A stretch of DNA of 64,000 nt. Source: Mesorhizobium sp. SOD10. GTDB lineage: Bacteria > Pseudomonadota > Alphaproteobacteria > Rhizobiales > Rhizobiaceae. Where the stretch lies: positions 19,483 through 83,482 of the forward strand of contig CCNA01000026.1 of assembly GCA_000824805.1 (NCBI GenBank). The letters run 5' to 3'. The notes under the pieces were generated by a model. That model was not told where the DNA came from, ran no database searches, and worked only from the letters and a program-made list of their open reading frames with translations. The position numbers and the translations under genes are program-made. Positions 1 through 8,287 of this stretch are shown piece after piece; within the stretch, counting starts at the first letter, position 1, and the number at the start of each line of letters is the position of its first letter.

Positions 1-77
1 GTTTGCCGGGTTCGATCCAAGGACGGGGGAACATGCCGCGATCCTACACGCCTTCGTCATCCTCGGGCGGCCTGTGG
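1..77. other. Window edge, no gene recognised
   Basis: The first 77 bases lie downstream of the bestrophin-like gene, which runs on the minus strand. I see no recognisable coding sequence, RNA or terminator. Open frames starting here only mirror the bestrophin gene. Confidence 0.4.
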
Positions 78-983
78 CTACGAGAAGTAAAATTTATCGG
101 CCGCGATCATCTTCGGCGGCGTTTCGTCCAGCGCCTCGAACACGGAGATCTCGCAGACGCGGCAGAGCCCGTCCAGCGCGAGGTCGTTGGCCTCGATGCC
201 GAACGGGTCCTCGAGCTCTTCCGACAGCGCGTCGAGGCCGAAGAAGGTATAGGCGATCAGCGCCGTGAACAGGGGCGTCGCCCAGCCCGTGGTCGATATC
301 AGGCCGATCGGCAGGAGCAGGCAGACGACATAGGCCGTGCGGTGCACCAGGAGCGTATAGGCGAAGGGCAGGGGGGTGCCGGCGATCCGCTCGCAGCCGG
401 CCTGGATGGCGGCGATCGCGGCCAGCCTTTCATCGAGGATGCGGAAACCGATCGGATCGAGCGCGCCCGCCTCGCGCCGCGCATTGGCGCGCCGGCCCAT
501 GCGGCGGACCATGTCGTCGGCCGGGTTGGTGCGGGCGGCGACCGTGTCGACCTCGTCGCCGATGAAAGTGCGCGCGTCCTTTGTGCTGTCGATCCGGCGC
601 AATTGCCCGCGCAGGAGATGGCAGAAGGCAAGCGCTTCCATTAGAAGCGCGCGCTGCTCGGCGCGGTCGCCGATCAGGCCGGTGGTGGCGCGCGCCAGAT
701 TGCGGATCTCGAAAACCAGCGCGCCCCAGAGCTTGCGCGCCTCCCACCAGCGGTCATAGGCGGCGTTGTTGCGGAACGACAGATAGATCGACAGCGTCAC
801 GCCGACGAGCCCGAAAGGCGCGATGCTGAAGGCGCTGAGATCGAGCTGGAAGTGCCGCGCGAGCAGCAGGATGACCGTCGAATAGAGGGCGAAGCCGAAA
901 ATCTGCGGCAGGATGCGCGGCACCACCGAGCCGCGCATGATGAAGAACAGCTGCAGGAATGTCGGGCGCGGGCGGACGATCAT
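78..983 (-). CDS. Bestrophin-like (UPF0187) membrane protein
   Basis: A 301-residue membrane protein of the bestrophin/UPF0187 family (YneE-like). Bacterial members are homologues of eukaryotic bestrophin anion channels and form pentameric ion channels in the inner membrane. Hydrophobic segments lie near residues 23-42 and 54-70, with a long hydrophobic stretch near 218-254. The segment SFRNNAAYDRWWEARKLWG near residue 70 is the most recognisable family signature. Length fits the family (about 300). The ATG at 983 is the only good start. It stands alone: the neighbours are an unrelated ACT protein, divergently transcribed, and the window edge. Which ion it passes cannot be told from sequence. 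Confidence 0.85.
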   Translation of the reverse strand: MIVRPRPTFLQLFFIMRGSVVPRILPQIFGFALYSTVILLLARHFQLDLSAFSIAPFGLVGVTLSIYLSFRNNAAYDRWWEARKLWGALVFEIRNLARATTGLIGDRAEQRALLMEALAFCHLLRGQLRRIDSTKDARTFIGDEVDTVAARTNPADDMVRRMGRRANARREAGALDPIGFRILDERLAAIAAIQAGCERIAGTPLPFAYTLLVHRTAYVVCLLLPIGLISTTGWATPLFTALIAYTFFGLDALSEELEDPFGIEANDLALDGLCRVCEISVFEALDETPPKMIAADKFYFS

Positions 984-1139
984 CGGGTGAACCTTTGCGA
1001 GCCGTTATGTCTCTACGGCGATAACGGGTTTGCGGCTCAGCCGCCAGCGACATCACCATGTCGTCCAGGCGCCGGACCGTTGACGTTTCGCGCAGGACTG
1101 TCGAGAACGTCGCGGAGCATCACACGAAGGGGAGGAGAC

Positions 1140-1547
1140 ATGAGCGGCGAGACGGACCTGCAAAAGCTGCTGGCGTGGATGACGCCGCTGCTTTGCCCGG
1201 AAGTCTATGTCTTCGCGACTTTGCCACCCGGCGCAGCCTTGCCGAAGGGCGTAGAGCCGGTCATGCGCTTCGTCGAGCGCGAGGGCACGAAGCTGATCCT
1301 GGCCGAAAGCCAGACGAAGGCGGCCGGCCTCGCCGGCACGTTCCGCTGCCGGATGATCACGCTCGACATCCACTCCTCGCTGGAAGCCGTCGGCTTCCTC
1401 GCCGCCATCACCAAGCGGCTCGCGGCGGCCGGCATGGGCGTCAATCCGGTCTCGGCCTTCTACCACGACCACCTGTTCGTGCCGGCCGAGCGGGCGGAGG
1501 AAGCGCTCGTCATCCTGCAGCAGCTGGCGGCGGAAAACGGTGGCTGA
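1140..1547 (+). CDS. ACT domain protein (DUF2241 type)
   Basis: A 135-residue protein made of two small ACT-like halves, as in the DUF2241/ACT_7 family. ACT domains usually bind small ligands such as amino acids, but no ligand is known for this group. The core ITLDIHSSLEAVGFLAAITK (residues about 77-96) followed by the FYHDHLFVP segment is characteristic. The ATG at 1140 is preceded by a strong GGGGAGGAG ribosome site. The open frame extends upstream to 852, but that part shadows the opposite-strand bestrophin gene. The 3' end is two bases from the end of the convergent acetyltransferase gene. Confidence 0.8.
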   Translation: MSGETDLQKLLAWMTPLLCPEVYVFATLPPGAALPKGVEPVMRFVEREGTKLILAESQTKAAGLAGTFRCRMITLDIHSSLEAVGFLAAITKRLAAAGMGVNPVSAFYHDHLFVPAERAEEALVILQQLAAENGG

Positions 1548-1549
1548 CT

Positions 1550-2002
1550 TCAGCGCCTGAGCACGTAAAGAACATCCGGCAGGCCTTCCTCATTGGTCGA
1601 GCCGTCGCCGAAGGCTTCGGCGCGAAAACCATGGCGTTCGTAGAACTGTCGCGCGCCGGTGTTGGCCTGGAAGCAGTGAAGCTTGACCAGACACATGCCG
1701 GCGATGGCGTGGGCGAGCAGCCGGCTGCCGATGCCCTGGCCTGTCCAGGCCGGATCGAGATAGAGCTGCTCGACCCGATCGCCATTGACGGCAACGAAGC
1801 CGACGATGCGCTCGCCGGCTTCGGCGACCGTGACCTGCTGATTGGGCAGCAGGATGTCGCGGATGAAGAACAGGTCTTCCTCCGGCGTATGCAGGACGGG
1901 CATCCAGGCGAAGGCATCGAGCGACGCGCGCATTATGGTCGCGATGGCAGCCGCGTCGGAACTTGTGGCCGGGCGTAGCAAGACTTCAGGAAAACTGGAC
2001 AT
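1550..2002 (-). CDS. GNAT family N-acetyltransferase
   Basis: A 150-residue GCN5-related N-acetyltransferase, which transfers acetyl from acetyl-CoA to an unknown amine. The acetyl-CoA pyrophosphate loop reads GQGIGSRLL near residue 85, and the C-terminal NTGARQFYERHGF segment is the usual GNAT motif B/beta-7 region. I start it at 2002 (MSSFPEV). The longer open frame to 2035 runs into a copy of a dispersed repeat and adds residues that are not family sequence. The repeat therefore sits directly against the start codon. Confidence 0.85.
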   Translation of the reverse strand: MSSFPEVLLRPATSSDAAAIATIMRASLDAFAWMPVLHTPEEDLFFIRDILLPNQQVTVAEAGERIVGFVAVNGDRVEQLYLDPAWTGQGIGSRLLAHAIAGMCLVKLHCFQANTGARQFYERHGFRAEAFGDGSTNEEGLPDVLYVLRR

Positions 2003-2003
2003 G

Positions 2004-2061
2004 CGGGCGCTGCCCCTCATCCGCCCTTCGGGCACCTTCTCCCCGTTGAACGGGGAGAAGG
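2004..2061. repeat. Dispersed repeat, family D
   Basis: A copy of a roughly 58-base repeat whose core is a CTCCCCGTT..AACGGGGAG hairpin followed by GTGCCCGAAGGGCGGATGAG on the other strand. Related copies are at 32473-32532 and, as an inverted pair, 37318-37376 and 37442-37503. A variant closes the window at 63946. This copy lies immediately 5' of the acetyltransferase start. Non-coding; it could form a stem-loop in mRNA. Confidence 0.75.
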
Positions 2062-2168
2062 GAGAGGCAACCAGGCCAAAGGCCGAGCCCGCGACCGCGG
2101 GCCGCCGGTCGTCCGGCGCCCCCGCGGAGGGCCAGCCGCGAAGCGGCGGTGCGGCCCGTGAGCGAGAA

Positions 2169-3203
2169 CTAAGCCGCCTTCTTCTTCGGCTGGATCAGGC
2201 CGCGCTCGACCAAAAGCTCGGCGATCTGCACGGCGTTCAGCGCCGCGCCCTTGCGCAGATTGTCGGAAACGACCCACATCGACAGGCCGTTGTCGACGGT
2301 CGAATCCTCGCGGATGCGCGAGATGAAGGTGGCGTCCTCGCCGGCCGATTCGAGCGGGGTGATGTAGCCGCCATTCTCGCGCTTATCGAGCACCTGGCAG
2401 CCGGGCGCCTCGCGCAGGATCTCGCGCGCCTCGTCGGCCGTGATCGGCTTCTCGAACTCGATGTTGACCGCTTCCGAATGACCGATGAACACCGGCACGC
2501 GCACGCAGGTCGCCGTCAGCTTGATCTTGGGGTCGAGCATCTTCTTGGTCTCGGCCACCATCTTCCACTCTTCCTTGGTGAAGCCGTCGTCGAGGAAGAC
2601 GTCGATATGCGGAATGACGTTGAACGCGATGCGCTTGGTGAACTTCTTGACGTCGACCTGGTCGGCGACGAACACCGCGCGGGTCTGGGTGAAGAGCTCG
2701 TCCATGCCTTCCTTGCCGGCACCCGACACCGACTGATAGGTGGCGACGACGACGCGCTTGATGGTGGCGACGTCATGCAGCGGCTTCAGCGCCACGACCA
2801 GCTGCGCGGTCGAACAGTTCGGGTTGGCTATGATGTTCTTGCGCGAGAACAGGGAGACCGCGTCCGGGTTCACCTCCGGCACGATCAGCGGCACGTCCGG
2901 ATCGTAGCGGAAGGCCGACGAATTATCGATGACGACGCAGCCCTGCTTGCCGATCTTGGGCGACCATTCCTTGGAGACGTTGCCGCCGGCCGACATCACG
3001 CAGAGGTCGGTGTCGGAAAAATCATAGGTGTCGAGTGCCTTGACCTTCAGCGTGCGGTCGCCGAAGGACACTTCGGTGCCCTGGCTGCGCCGCGAGGCCA
3101 GTGCCACGACCTCGCTCACCGGGAAGCCGCGCTCGTCCAGAATATTGAGCATTTCGCGGCCCACATTGCCCGTGGCGCCGACTACCGCAACCTTGAAACT
3201 CAT
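2169..3203 (-). CDS. asd: Aspartate-semialdehyde dehydrogenase
   Basis: A 344-residue NADPH-dependent enzyme that reduces aspartyl-4-phosphate to aspartate semialdehyde. This is the branch point towards lysine/diaminopimelate on one side and threonine, methionine and isoleucine on the other. The N-terminal GATGNVGREM motif (residues 9-18) binds NADP. The catalytic cysteine is Cys130 in ANPNCSTAQ. The substrate-binding FIGHSEAVN segment is present. Length is normal for the family. Start at 3203 has AGGAG a few bases upstream. The gene is preceded on the same strand by a small Thr/Lys-rich ORF and two GC-rich hairpins (see 3240-3310 and 3311-3442), which suggests regulation by attenuation. Confidence 0.97.
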   Translation of the reverse strand: MSFKVAVVGATGNVGREMLNILDERGFPVSEVVALASRRSQGTEVSFGDRTLKVKALDTYDFSDTDLCVMSAGGNVSKEWSPKIGKQGCVVIDNSSAFRYDPDVPLIVPEVNPDAVSLFSRKNIIANPNCSTAQLVVALKPLHDVATIKRVVVATYQSVSGAGKEGMDELFTQTRAVFVADQVDVKKFTKRIAFNVIPHIDVFLDDGFTKEEWKMVAETKKMLDPKIKLTATCVRVPVFIGHSEAVNIEFEKPITADEAREILREAPGCQVLDKRENGGYITPLESAGEDATFISRIREDSTVDNGLSMWVVSDNLRKGAALNAVQIAELLVERGLIQPKKKAA

Positions 3204-3239
3204 CTGATATCTCCTGTCCCTCTCCGCTTGCTTGTTGGA

Positions 3240-3304
3240 GAAACCCGCTGGCCTCGTGCGGGTTTCGTCCCCCGGGCCGTACCCGGGAGAGGGTGGTTAG
3301 GCCA
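3240..3304 (-). promoter_or_regulatory. Candidate asd attenuator hairpins
   Basis: Between the leader ORF and asd, the minus strand carries two inverted repeats. One has arms CCCGGG at 3271-3276 and 3282-3287. The other, GAAACCCGC / GCGGGTTTC, has arms 3240-3248 and 3258-3266 and sits 36 bases before the asd ATG. The segment TGGCCT just after the leader ORF stop (3299-3304) is complementary to AGGCCA in the loop of the second hairpin (3249-3254), so an alternative pairing is possible. The U tract after the hairpin is short (UUUC), so termination strength is uncertain. Confidence 0.45.
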
Positions 3305-3310
3305 AGGGAA

Positions 3311-3442
3311 TCACACCGTTTTGGTGGTGGTTTTGGCCGTAGTTTTGCTGGAACGGACGGACGCGTCGAACCGCCCCGCCCGATGCGCCGCATCGTGGCT
3401 GGAGGCATCGAATGCAAGAAGAGCCATCAAAAGGCCGCGCAT
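3311..3442 (-). CDS. Candidate Thr/Lys-rich leader peptide of asd
   Basis: A 43-codon open frame on the asd strand, ending 107 bases before the asd start. Its last 11 codons read KTTAKTTTKTV: six threonine and three lysine codons directly before a TGA stop. Threonine and lysine are end products of the pathway that asd feeds. This composition just before paired hairpins is what amino-acid attenuators such as E. coli thrL look like. The ATG at 3442 has only a weak GGGA ribosome site; an internal ATG lies at 3427. No homology is claimed; the call rests on composition and position. Confidence 0.5.
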   Translation of the reverse strand: MRGLLMALLAFDASSHDAAHRAGRFDASVRSSKTTAKTTTKTV

Positions 3443-3664
3443 CGAAGACGATCCCGTTCGCCGCCGGCTTTTACGCGCTTTGGCAGAAGAGTCAATTGGC
3501 AGCAAGCGCTGCTCTCCCCTTCCCCCTTGTGGGCAAGGCGGTGCCGCTTGCCCTGTACAATGACGGCCGCAGGAAGTAGGAACGCCGCAAATATTCTTTG
3601 GCTGGCGCGGTGCCGGCCTTGTGCTCCGCGACGAGCACTGAGCTCCGAATTCCGAAAGAAGAGA

Positions 3665-5401
3665 ATGTCCAGTTTCGAAACGATCGTGCCTGCGCTGGCG
3701 CAGGCGCTGCGAGATCGCGGCTATGTCGAACTGACGCCGGTGCAGAAGGCGGTGCTGGGGCCGGAGCTCGGCGAAGCCGACGCGCTGGTGTCGGCGCAGA
3801 CCGGATCCGGCAAGACCGTCGCCTTTGGCCTTGCCGTGGCGCCGACCCTGCTTGGCGAAGCTCAGCGTTTCGCCAATGCCGGCGCGCCGCTGGGACTGGT
3901 GGTGGCGCCGACACGCGAGCTGGCGCTGCAGGTGCGGCGCGAGCTGGAATGGCTTTACGCGCTGGCCGGCGCTGAGATCGCCTCCTGCGTCGGCGGCATG
4001 GACATGCGCACCGAACGGCGCGCGCTGGAGCGCGGCGCCCATATCGTCGTCGGCACACCTGGCCGGCTGCGCGACCACATCACGCGCGGCGCGCTCGACA
4101 TGTCGGCGCTGAAAGCCGTGGTGCTCGACGAAGCCGACGAGATGCTCGACCTCGGTTTCCGCGAGGACCTCGAATTCATCCTCGATGCGGCACCCGCTGA
4201 CCGCCGCACGCTGATGTTTTCGGCCACCGTGCCGCGCGCCATCGCCACGCTGGCGAAGAGTTACCAGCGCGATGCCGTGCGCATTTCGGCCGGCGGCGAG
4301 GAAAAGCAGCATCTCGATATCGAGTACCGGGCGCTCTCCGTCGCGCCCGGCGATCGCGAGAACGCCATCATCAACGTGCTGCGCTATTACGAGGCCGCCA
4401 ATGCGATGGTGTTCTGCAACACCCGCGCGGCGGTAAACCATCTCACCGCGCGCTTCAACAACCGAAATTTCGCGGTCGTGGCGCTGTCCGGCGAGCTCAG
4501 CCAGAATGAGCGCAGCCATGCCCTGCAGGCGATGCGCGACGGCCGCGCCCGGGTCTGCATCGCCACGGACGTCGCGGCGCGCGGCATCGACCTGCCCAAT
4601 CTCGATCTCGTCATCCATGCCGACCTCCCGAGCAACCCGGAGACGCTGCTGCACCGCAGCGGCCGCACCGGCCGCGCCGGACGCAAGGGCGTCAGCGCGC
4701 TGATCGTGCCGGGCAATGCCCGCCGGCGCACCGAGCGGCTGCTTGCGAATGCGGGTCTCACCGCGAGCTGGGCGAGCCCACCCTCGGCCGACGAGGTGCT
4801 GCGGCGTGACGACGAGCGCATCCTGGCCGACCCATCCTTTCGCGAGCCCGTGAAGGACGAGGAGCGCGACTTCGCCGCGGCGCTCCTGGAGCGGCATGGC
4901 GCCGAGCTGGTGGCCGCCGCCTTCGTGCGGCTGTGCCGTGGCAGCCGGTCGGCGCCCGAGGACCTGATCGACGTCGCGCCCTTCGCGCTGTCGAAGGAGA
5001 AGTTCGCACGCCGGGAGGAAACACCCGCGCGCCGCGAGGACTTCGGCGACAGCGTCTGGTTCTCGCTCTCGGTCGGCCGCCGGCAGAATGCCGAGCCGCG
5101 CTGGCTGATCCCGATGCTGTGCCGCACCGCCGGCATGTCCAAGCGCGAGATCGGCGCCATCAAGATGCAGCCGGAAGCAACCTTCGTGCAGATCGCCGCC
5201 GACTGGGCCGACCGCTTCGTCGCCGCGATCGGCCCTGACCGCAAGCTGCAGGGCAGCATTGCGGTCAGGCGGATCGACGGCACGCCGGACCGGTCGCGCG
5301 CCGGCTACCAGCCGCCGAGGCCGGAGAAGAAGCCGCATCGGGGCAAGCGGCCTTTCGACCAGAAGGCGGCCGGTTTCGAGAAGCGGGCGCCGGGCGAGTA
5401 A
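3665..5401 (+). CDS. DEAD-box ATP-dependent RNA helicase
   Basis: A 578-residue DEAD-box helicase, which unwinds RNA duplexes at the cost of ATP. Motif I is AQTGSGKT (residues 44-51), motif Ia is PTREL, motif Ib is TPGR, motif II is DEAD (155-158) and motif III is SAT. The C-terminal helicase lobe has the HRSGRTGRAG motif. After the core comes a region resembling the DbpA RNA-binding domain (about 440-530), then a basic tail. The ATG at 3665 (MSSFETI) begins the family sequence; the upstream open frame is not conserved-looking. The frame ends at a TAA at 5399-5401, but the same frame continues for 34 more codons of lysine-rich tail (see next entry). Confidence 0.93.
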   Translation: MSSFETIVPALAQALRDRGYVELTPVQKAVLGPELGEADALVSAQTGSGKTVAFGLAVAPTLLGEAQRFANAGAPLGLVVAPTRELALQVRRELEWLYALAGAEIASCVGGMDMRTERRALERGAHIVVGTPGRLRDHITRGALDMSALKAVVLDEADEMLDLGFREDLEFILDAAPADRRTLMFSATVPRAIATLAKSYQRDAVRISAGGEEKQHLDIEYRALSVAPGDRENAIINVLRYYEAANAMVFCNTRAAVNHLTARFNNRNFAVVALSGELSQNERSHALQAMRDGRARVCIATDVAARGIDLPNLDLVIHADLPSNPETLLHRSGRTGRAGRKGVSALIVPGNARRRTERLLANAGLTASWASPPSADEVLRRDDERILADPSFREPVKDEERDFAAALLERHGAELVAAAFVRLCRGSRSAPEDLIDVAPFALSKEKFARREETPARREDFGDSVWFSLSVGRRQNAEPRWLIPMLCRTAGMSKREIGAIKMQPEATFVQIAADWADRFVAAIGPDRKLQGSIAVRRIDGTPDRSRAGYQPPRPEKKPHRGKRPFDQKAAGFEKRAPGE

Positions 5402-5506
5402 CAGCCTGCTGGCGGGGCAAAATCTTGGGTGAAGAAGCCTGGCAAGCCGAAGTTCGACAAGCCGGGGCCGATGAAAAACAAGAAGTCGAAGAAGCGGCCA
5501 GTGTGA
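5402..5506 (+). other. In-frame continuation of the helicase tail after a stop
   Basis: Directly after the helicase TAA, the same reading frame stays open to a TGA at 5504-5506. It encodes a basic sequence that includes KKPGKPKFDKPGPMKNKKSK. This looks like the lysine/glycine/proline-rich tails that end many rhizobial DEAD-box helicases. The likely reading is that the TAA is a recent nonsense change that cut off about 34 residues. Readthrough or a sequence error are alternatives. Confidence 0.55.
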
Positions 5507-5649
5507 CTATTCTTGCGCGGCTGTCGCCGACATCGGCAGTAAGAACAAATGGGGGCTTATCCTGGCCGGTGTCACGATCTAGCGCTGTGCGTGCATTGCG
5601 TTATTCTGCAACTATTGGTAGCCTTTGAAGGCGATGCAGGGGGGAGTCA

Positions 5650-6306
5650 ATGCGCGGCACTGTGTTTCACTACGACGACGATCACGACTACGGCTACATC
5701 AACGGCGTTGACGGCAAGCGCTACATCTTCGGCCGCAAGGACCTGACAAAGGACATGCCCCTCGCCAGAGGTCTGCTGGTCGAGTTCACGCCAGGCGACG
5801 GGACTGCACACGACATCGTAACCGCGAGCCGACCTTCGCTCCCGGCAAACGGCAATCCGGAACAGCGCGGCCGCATCGCCCAACGCCATTCCGCCAGCTC
5901 CACGGGACTGTGGGCTTATTTTCTACGTGCGCTCGGCGACGACTACCGAAATTTCACCGGCCGAGCGCGCCGTAAGGAGTTTTGGGCGTTCTATCTGTGG
6001 TTCTACATCGTGCTCGTCGCGCTGTTCGGTTTCGGCATCCTGCTCAACCTGGCGATAAGTGGTTTCGATGACGGCCCAAGGACGTCGATCGGGTACATTC
6101 CTGCCCTGCTTTTCGTGCTGGCAGCAATCCTGCCGTCGATCGCAGTCGTCGTGCGGCGTCTGCACGACATCGGGCTGACCGGCTGGCTTGCCTTGCTTTG
6201 CTACATCCCGGCTTTCGGAGCCGTGGCCTTTCTGATCTTCGGACTTCTACCTTCACAGTTCGGGGAGAACCGATGGGGGCCGACACAGGTCGGCGTCAGG
6301 TTCTAG
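5650..6306 (+). CDS. OB-fold/cold-shock-like plus DUF805 membrane protein
   Basis: A 218-residue two-part protein. Residues 1-60 resemble a cold-shock/OB-fold domain (MRGTVFHYDDDHDYGYINGV, then a KRYIFGRKDL segment like the RNP region). Residues 80-218 are a DUF805 membrane domain: a conserved FTGRARRKEFWAFYLW entry, then three hydrophobic helices (about 117-140, 150-178, 183-205), and the RRLHDIGLTGW loop near 174. DUF805 proteins are small inner-membrane proteins of unknown function. The ATG at 5650 follows a GGGGGGAG ribosome site. The last 11 bases overlap the convergent acetyltransferase gene. Confidence 0.82.
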   Translation: MRGTVFHYDDDHDYGYINGVDGKRYIFGRKDLTKDMPLARGLLVEFTPGDGTAHDIVTASRPSLPANGNPEQRGRIAQRHSASSTGLWAYFLRALGDDYRNFTGRARRKEFWAFYLWFYIVLVALFGFGILLNLAISGFDDGPRTSIGYIPALLFVLAAILPSIAVVVRRLHDIGLTGWLALLCYIPAFGAVAFLIFGLLPSQFGENRWGPTQVGVRF

Positions 6307-6793
6307 CGACTCTGTTCAGCGCTGCTTTCGGCAGCCGCAGAAAGACCTTCTGGCCGTGGCGCTCGGCGCCAAGCCGGTCGTAGAAGCGCAACGCGCCCTC
6401 GTTCCAGTCTTCGGTCGTGAGGTCGATGCGGCCGATGCCTTTGCTGACGCAATAGCCGGCGAGAAAGCCGACCAGCGCGCGGCCGACGCCCTTGTCGCGG
6501 GCGCTGTCGCGCACGAACAGATCCTTCAGGAACATCAGCCTTTCGAGATCGATGCCGGGGTGCGCGATGGCCACCGAGGCGAGGCCGGCCACCTCACCGC
6601 CCACGAAGGCCAAGGCGAAATGCGGATAGGCCGGGCTCTCTTCGCTCAGCCACTGCCGGGCCGTGGCCGCCGCCCGGCTGTGATCGAGCGGCGCCTGGCG
6701 GTAGTGCACCGCCATCGCGCAAAGCACAGTGGCGAGCGCTTCGGCGTACTGGGTCGTCGCCCAGCGAACGTCGACCGCCGCCTCGTCAGCCAT
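6296..6793 (-). CDS. GNAT family N-acetyltransferase
   Basis: A 165-residue GNAT acetyltransferase with unknown acceptor. The acetyl-CoA loop is RDKGVGRALV near residue 105, and the late motif WNEGALRFYDRLGAE is near residue 140. I use the ATG at 6793 (MADEAAVD), four bases after the leuB stop, giving a tight leuB-acetyltransferase arrangement on the minus strand. The longer frame to 6838 would overlap leuB. Its 3' end overlaps the DUF805 gene by 11 bases. Confidence 0.85.
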   Translation of the reverse strand: MADEAAVDVRWATTQYAEALATVLCAMAVHYRQAPLDHSRAAATARQWLSEESPAYPHFALAFVGGEVAGLASVAIAHPGIDLERLMFLKDLFVRDSARDKGVGRALVGFLAGYCVSKGIGRIDLTTEDWNEGALRFYDRLGAERHGQKVFLRLPKAALNRVART

Positions 6794-6797
6794 GGGG

Positions 6798-7901
6798 TCA
6801 GCCGAGGAACTTGGCGATGATGGCATCGCCCATATCAACCGTGCCCACCTCGGTTTTGCCTTCGGACATGATGTCCTTGGTGCGCAGACCGTCGTCCAGC
6901 ACGGCGGCGATGGCAGCTTCGAGCTTGTCGGCTTCGGCGACCATGCCGAAGGAATAGCGCAGACACATGGCGAAGGACGCGATCATCGCGATCGGGTTGG
7001 CGATGCCCTTGCCGGCGATGTCGGGCGCCGAGCCGTGCACCGGCTCGTAGAGCGCCTTGCGCTTCTTGGTCTTGGCATCCGGCGCGCCGAGCGAGGCGGA
7101 CGGCAGCATGCCGATCGAGCCGGTCAGCATCGCGGCGATGTCGGACAGCATGTCGCCGAACAGATTGTCGGTGACGATGACGTCGAACTGCTTCGGCCAG
7201 CGCACCAACTGCATGCCGCCGGCGTCCGCCAGCATATGGTCGAGCTTGACGTCGCTGTATTTGGCCTTGTGCGTCTGGCTGACCACCTCGTTCCACAAGA
7301 CGCCCGACTTCATGACGTTGCGCTTTTCCATCGAGGTGACGTGATTCCGGCGTGTCCGCGCCAGCTCGAAGGCGACGCCCGAGATGCGCTCGATCTCGAA
7401 CGTGTCGTAGACCTGGGTGTCGATGCCGCGCTTCTGGCCGTTGCCGAGATCGATGATCTGCTTCGGCTCGCCGAAATAGACGCCGCCGGTAAGCTCGCGC
7501 ACGATCAAGATATCGAGGCCTTCGACCACCTCCTGCTTCAGTGAGGAAGAGGCAGCCAGCGCCGGATAGCAGATCGCGGGCCTGAGATTGGCGAACAGCT
7601 CCATGTCCTTGCGCAGGCGCAAAAGCCCGGCCTCGGGGCGCACCTCGTAAGGCACCGCATCCCATTTCGGTCCGCCGACCGCGCCGAACAGCACGGCATC
7701 CGCAGCCATTGCTTTTGCCATGTCGGCGTCCGAGATCGCCGCGCCATGCGCATCATAAGCGCAGCCGCCGACCAGCCCCTCGTCGGTGGTAAAGCCGCTG
7801 CCGAGCTTGTCGTTCATGGCCTTGATCAGCTTCTTCACCTCGGCCATGGCCTCGGGGCCGATGCCGTCGCCGGCGAGCAGGAAGAGATTTTTCGAAGCCA
7901 T
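6798..7901 (-). CDS. leuB: 3-isopropylmalate dehydrogenase
   Basis: A 367-residue NAD-dependent dehydrogenase that oxidises and decarboxylates 3-isopropylmalate to 2-oxoisocaproate, the third step of leucine synthesis. The N-terminal LLAGDGIGPE, the substrate-binding arginines around LLRLRKDMELFANLRP, and the family signature NLFGDMLSDIAAMLTGSIGM are all present. The ELTGGVYFGEP motif is typical of LeuB. Length is normal. The leuD subunit gene lies 2.5 kb upstream on the same strand, separated by unrelated small genes. Confidence 0.97.
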   Translation of the reverse strand: MASKNLFLLAGDGIGPEAMAEVKKLIKAMNDKLGSGFTTDEGLVGGCAYDAHGAAISDADMAKAMAADAVLFGAVGGPKWDAVPYEVRPEAGLLRLRKDMELFANLRPAICYPALAASSSLKQEVVEGLDILIVRELTGGVYFGEPKQIIDLGNGQKRGIDTQVYDTFEIERISGVAFELARTRRNHVTSMEKRNVMKSGVLWNEVVSQTHKAKYSDVKLDHMLADAGGMQLVRWPKQFDVIVTDNLFGDMLSDIAAMLTGSIGMLPSASLGAPDAKTKKRKALYEPVHGSAPDIAGKGIANPIAMIASFAMCLRYSFGMVAEADKLEAAIAAVLDDGLRTKDIMSEGKTEVGTVDMGDAIIAKFLG

Positions 7902-8287
7902 GGAGAACCGTCCGATGAGAGTTTGGAGAAATCGCGGCTTTTGCTAAACGCCAAGCGGGCCGGGCGCAAGAGGACGACTGGGCATTGCGAGGTTCGTCAG
8001 GCGTGACTGATCGGGCCTCGACTTGATTGCCACGTGGTTCCCCCAATCCGTCGCTGCTTCGCAGCGCCACCTTTCCCCCCCTCCGGAGGGAAAGGAAGGG
8101 AGCGTTGCTGGACGAGCGTTAACGGCAAAAAGCGTGGCGCCTTCCTCTACCCCGTCGATCGGGGGAGAGGTGGCTCGGCGAAGCCGAGACGGAGTGGGGG
8201 TCGACCAGCGCGACATAAGAAAATGCATGCGCCCAGTTGCCATGCACGCTATCGCCAAAGACCAGACGCTTGGAAATGTGTGCACAC
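7902..8287. other. Intergenic region with repeat, no gene
   Basis: About 390 bases between leuB and the VOC gene. I see no credible coding sequence. Positions 8060-8210 hold repeat sequence, including a CCTCTACCCCGTCGATCGGG stem and a GACGGAGTGGGGGTCGACC segment shared with 58380-58443. Confidence 0.6.
8085..8210. repeat. Dispersed repeat, family F
   Basis: The block contains a CCCCGTCGATCGGGGGAGAGG hairpin-like core, then paired GGCTCGGCGAAGCCGA and GGAGTGGGGGTCGACC. A near-identical block stands at 58380-58443 in front of the lpdA 3' end. Non-coding. Confidence 0.65.

Noticed and set aside
3311..5338. A 675-codon minus-strand frame opposite the helicase gene
   Set aside because: It is a shadow of the GC-rich helicase coding strand with no family-like sequence; only its last 43 codons, upstream of asd and outside the helicase, are kept as a leader candidate.
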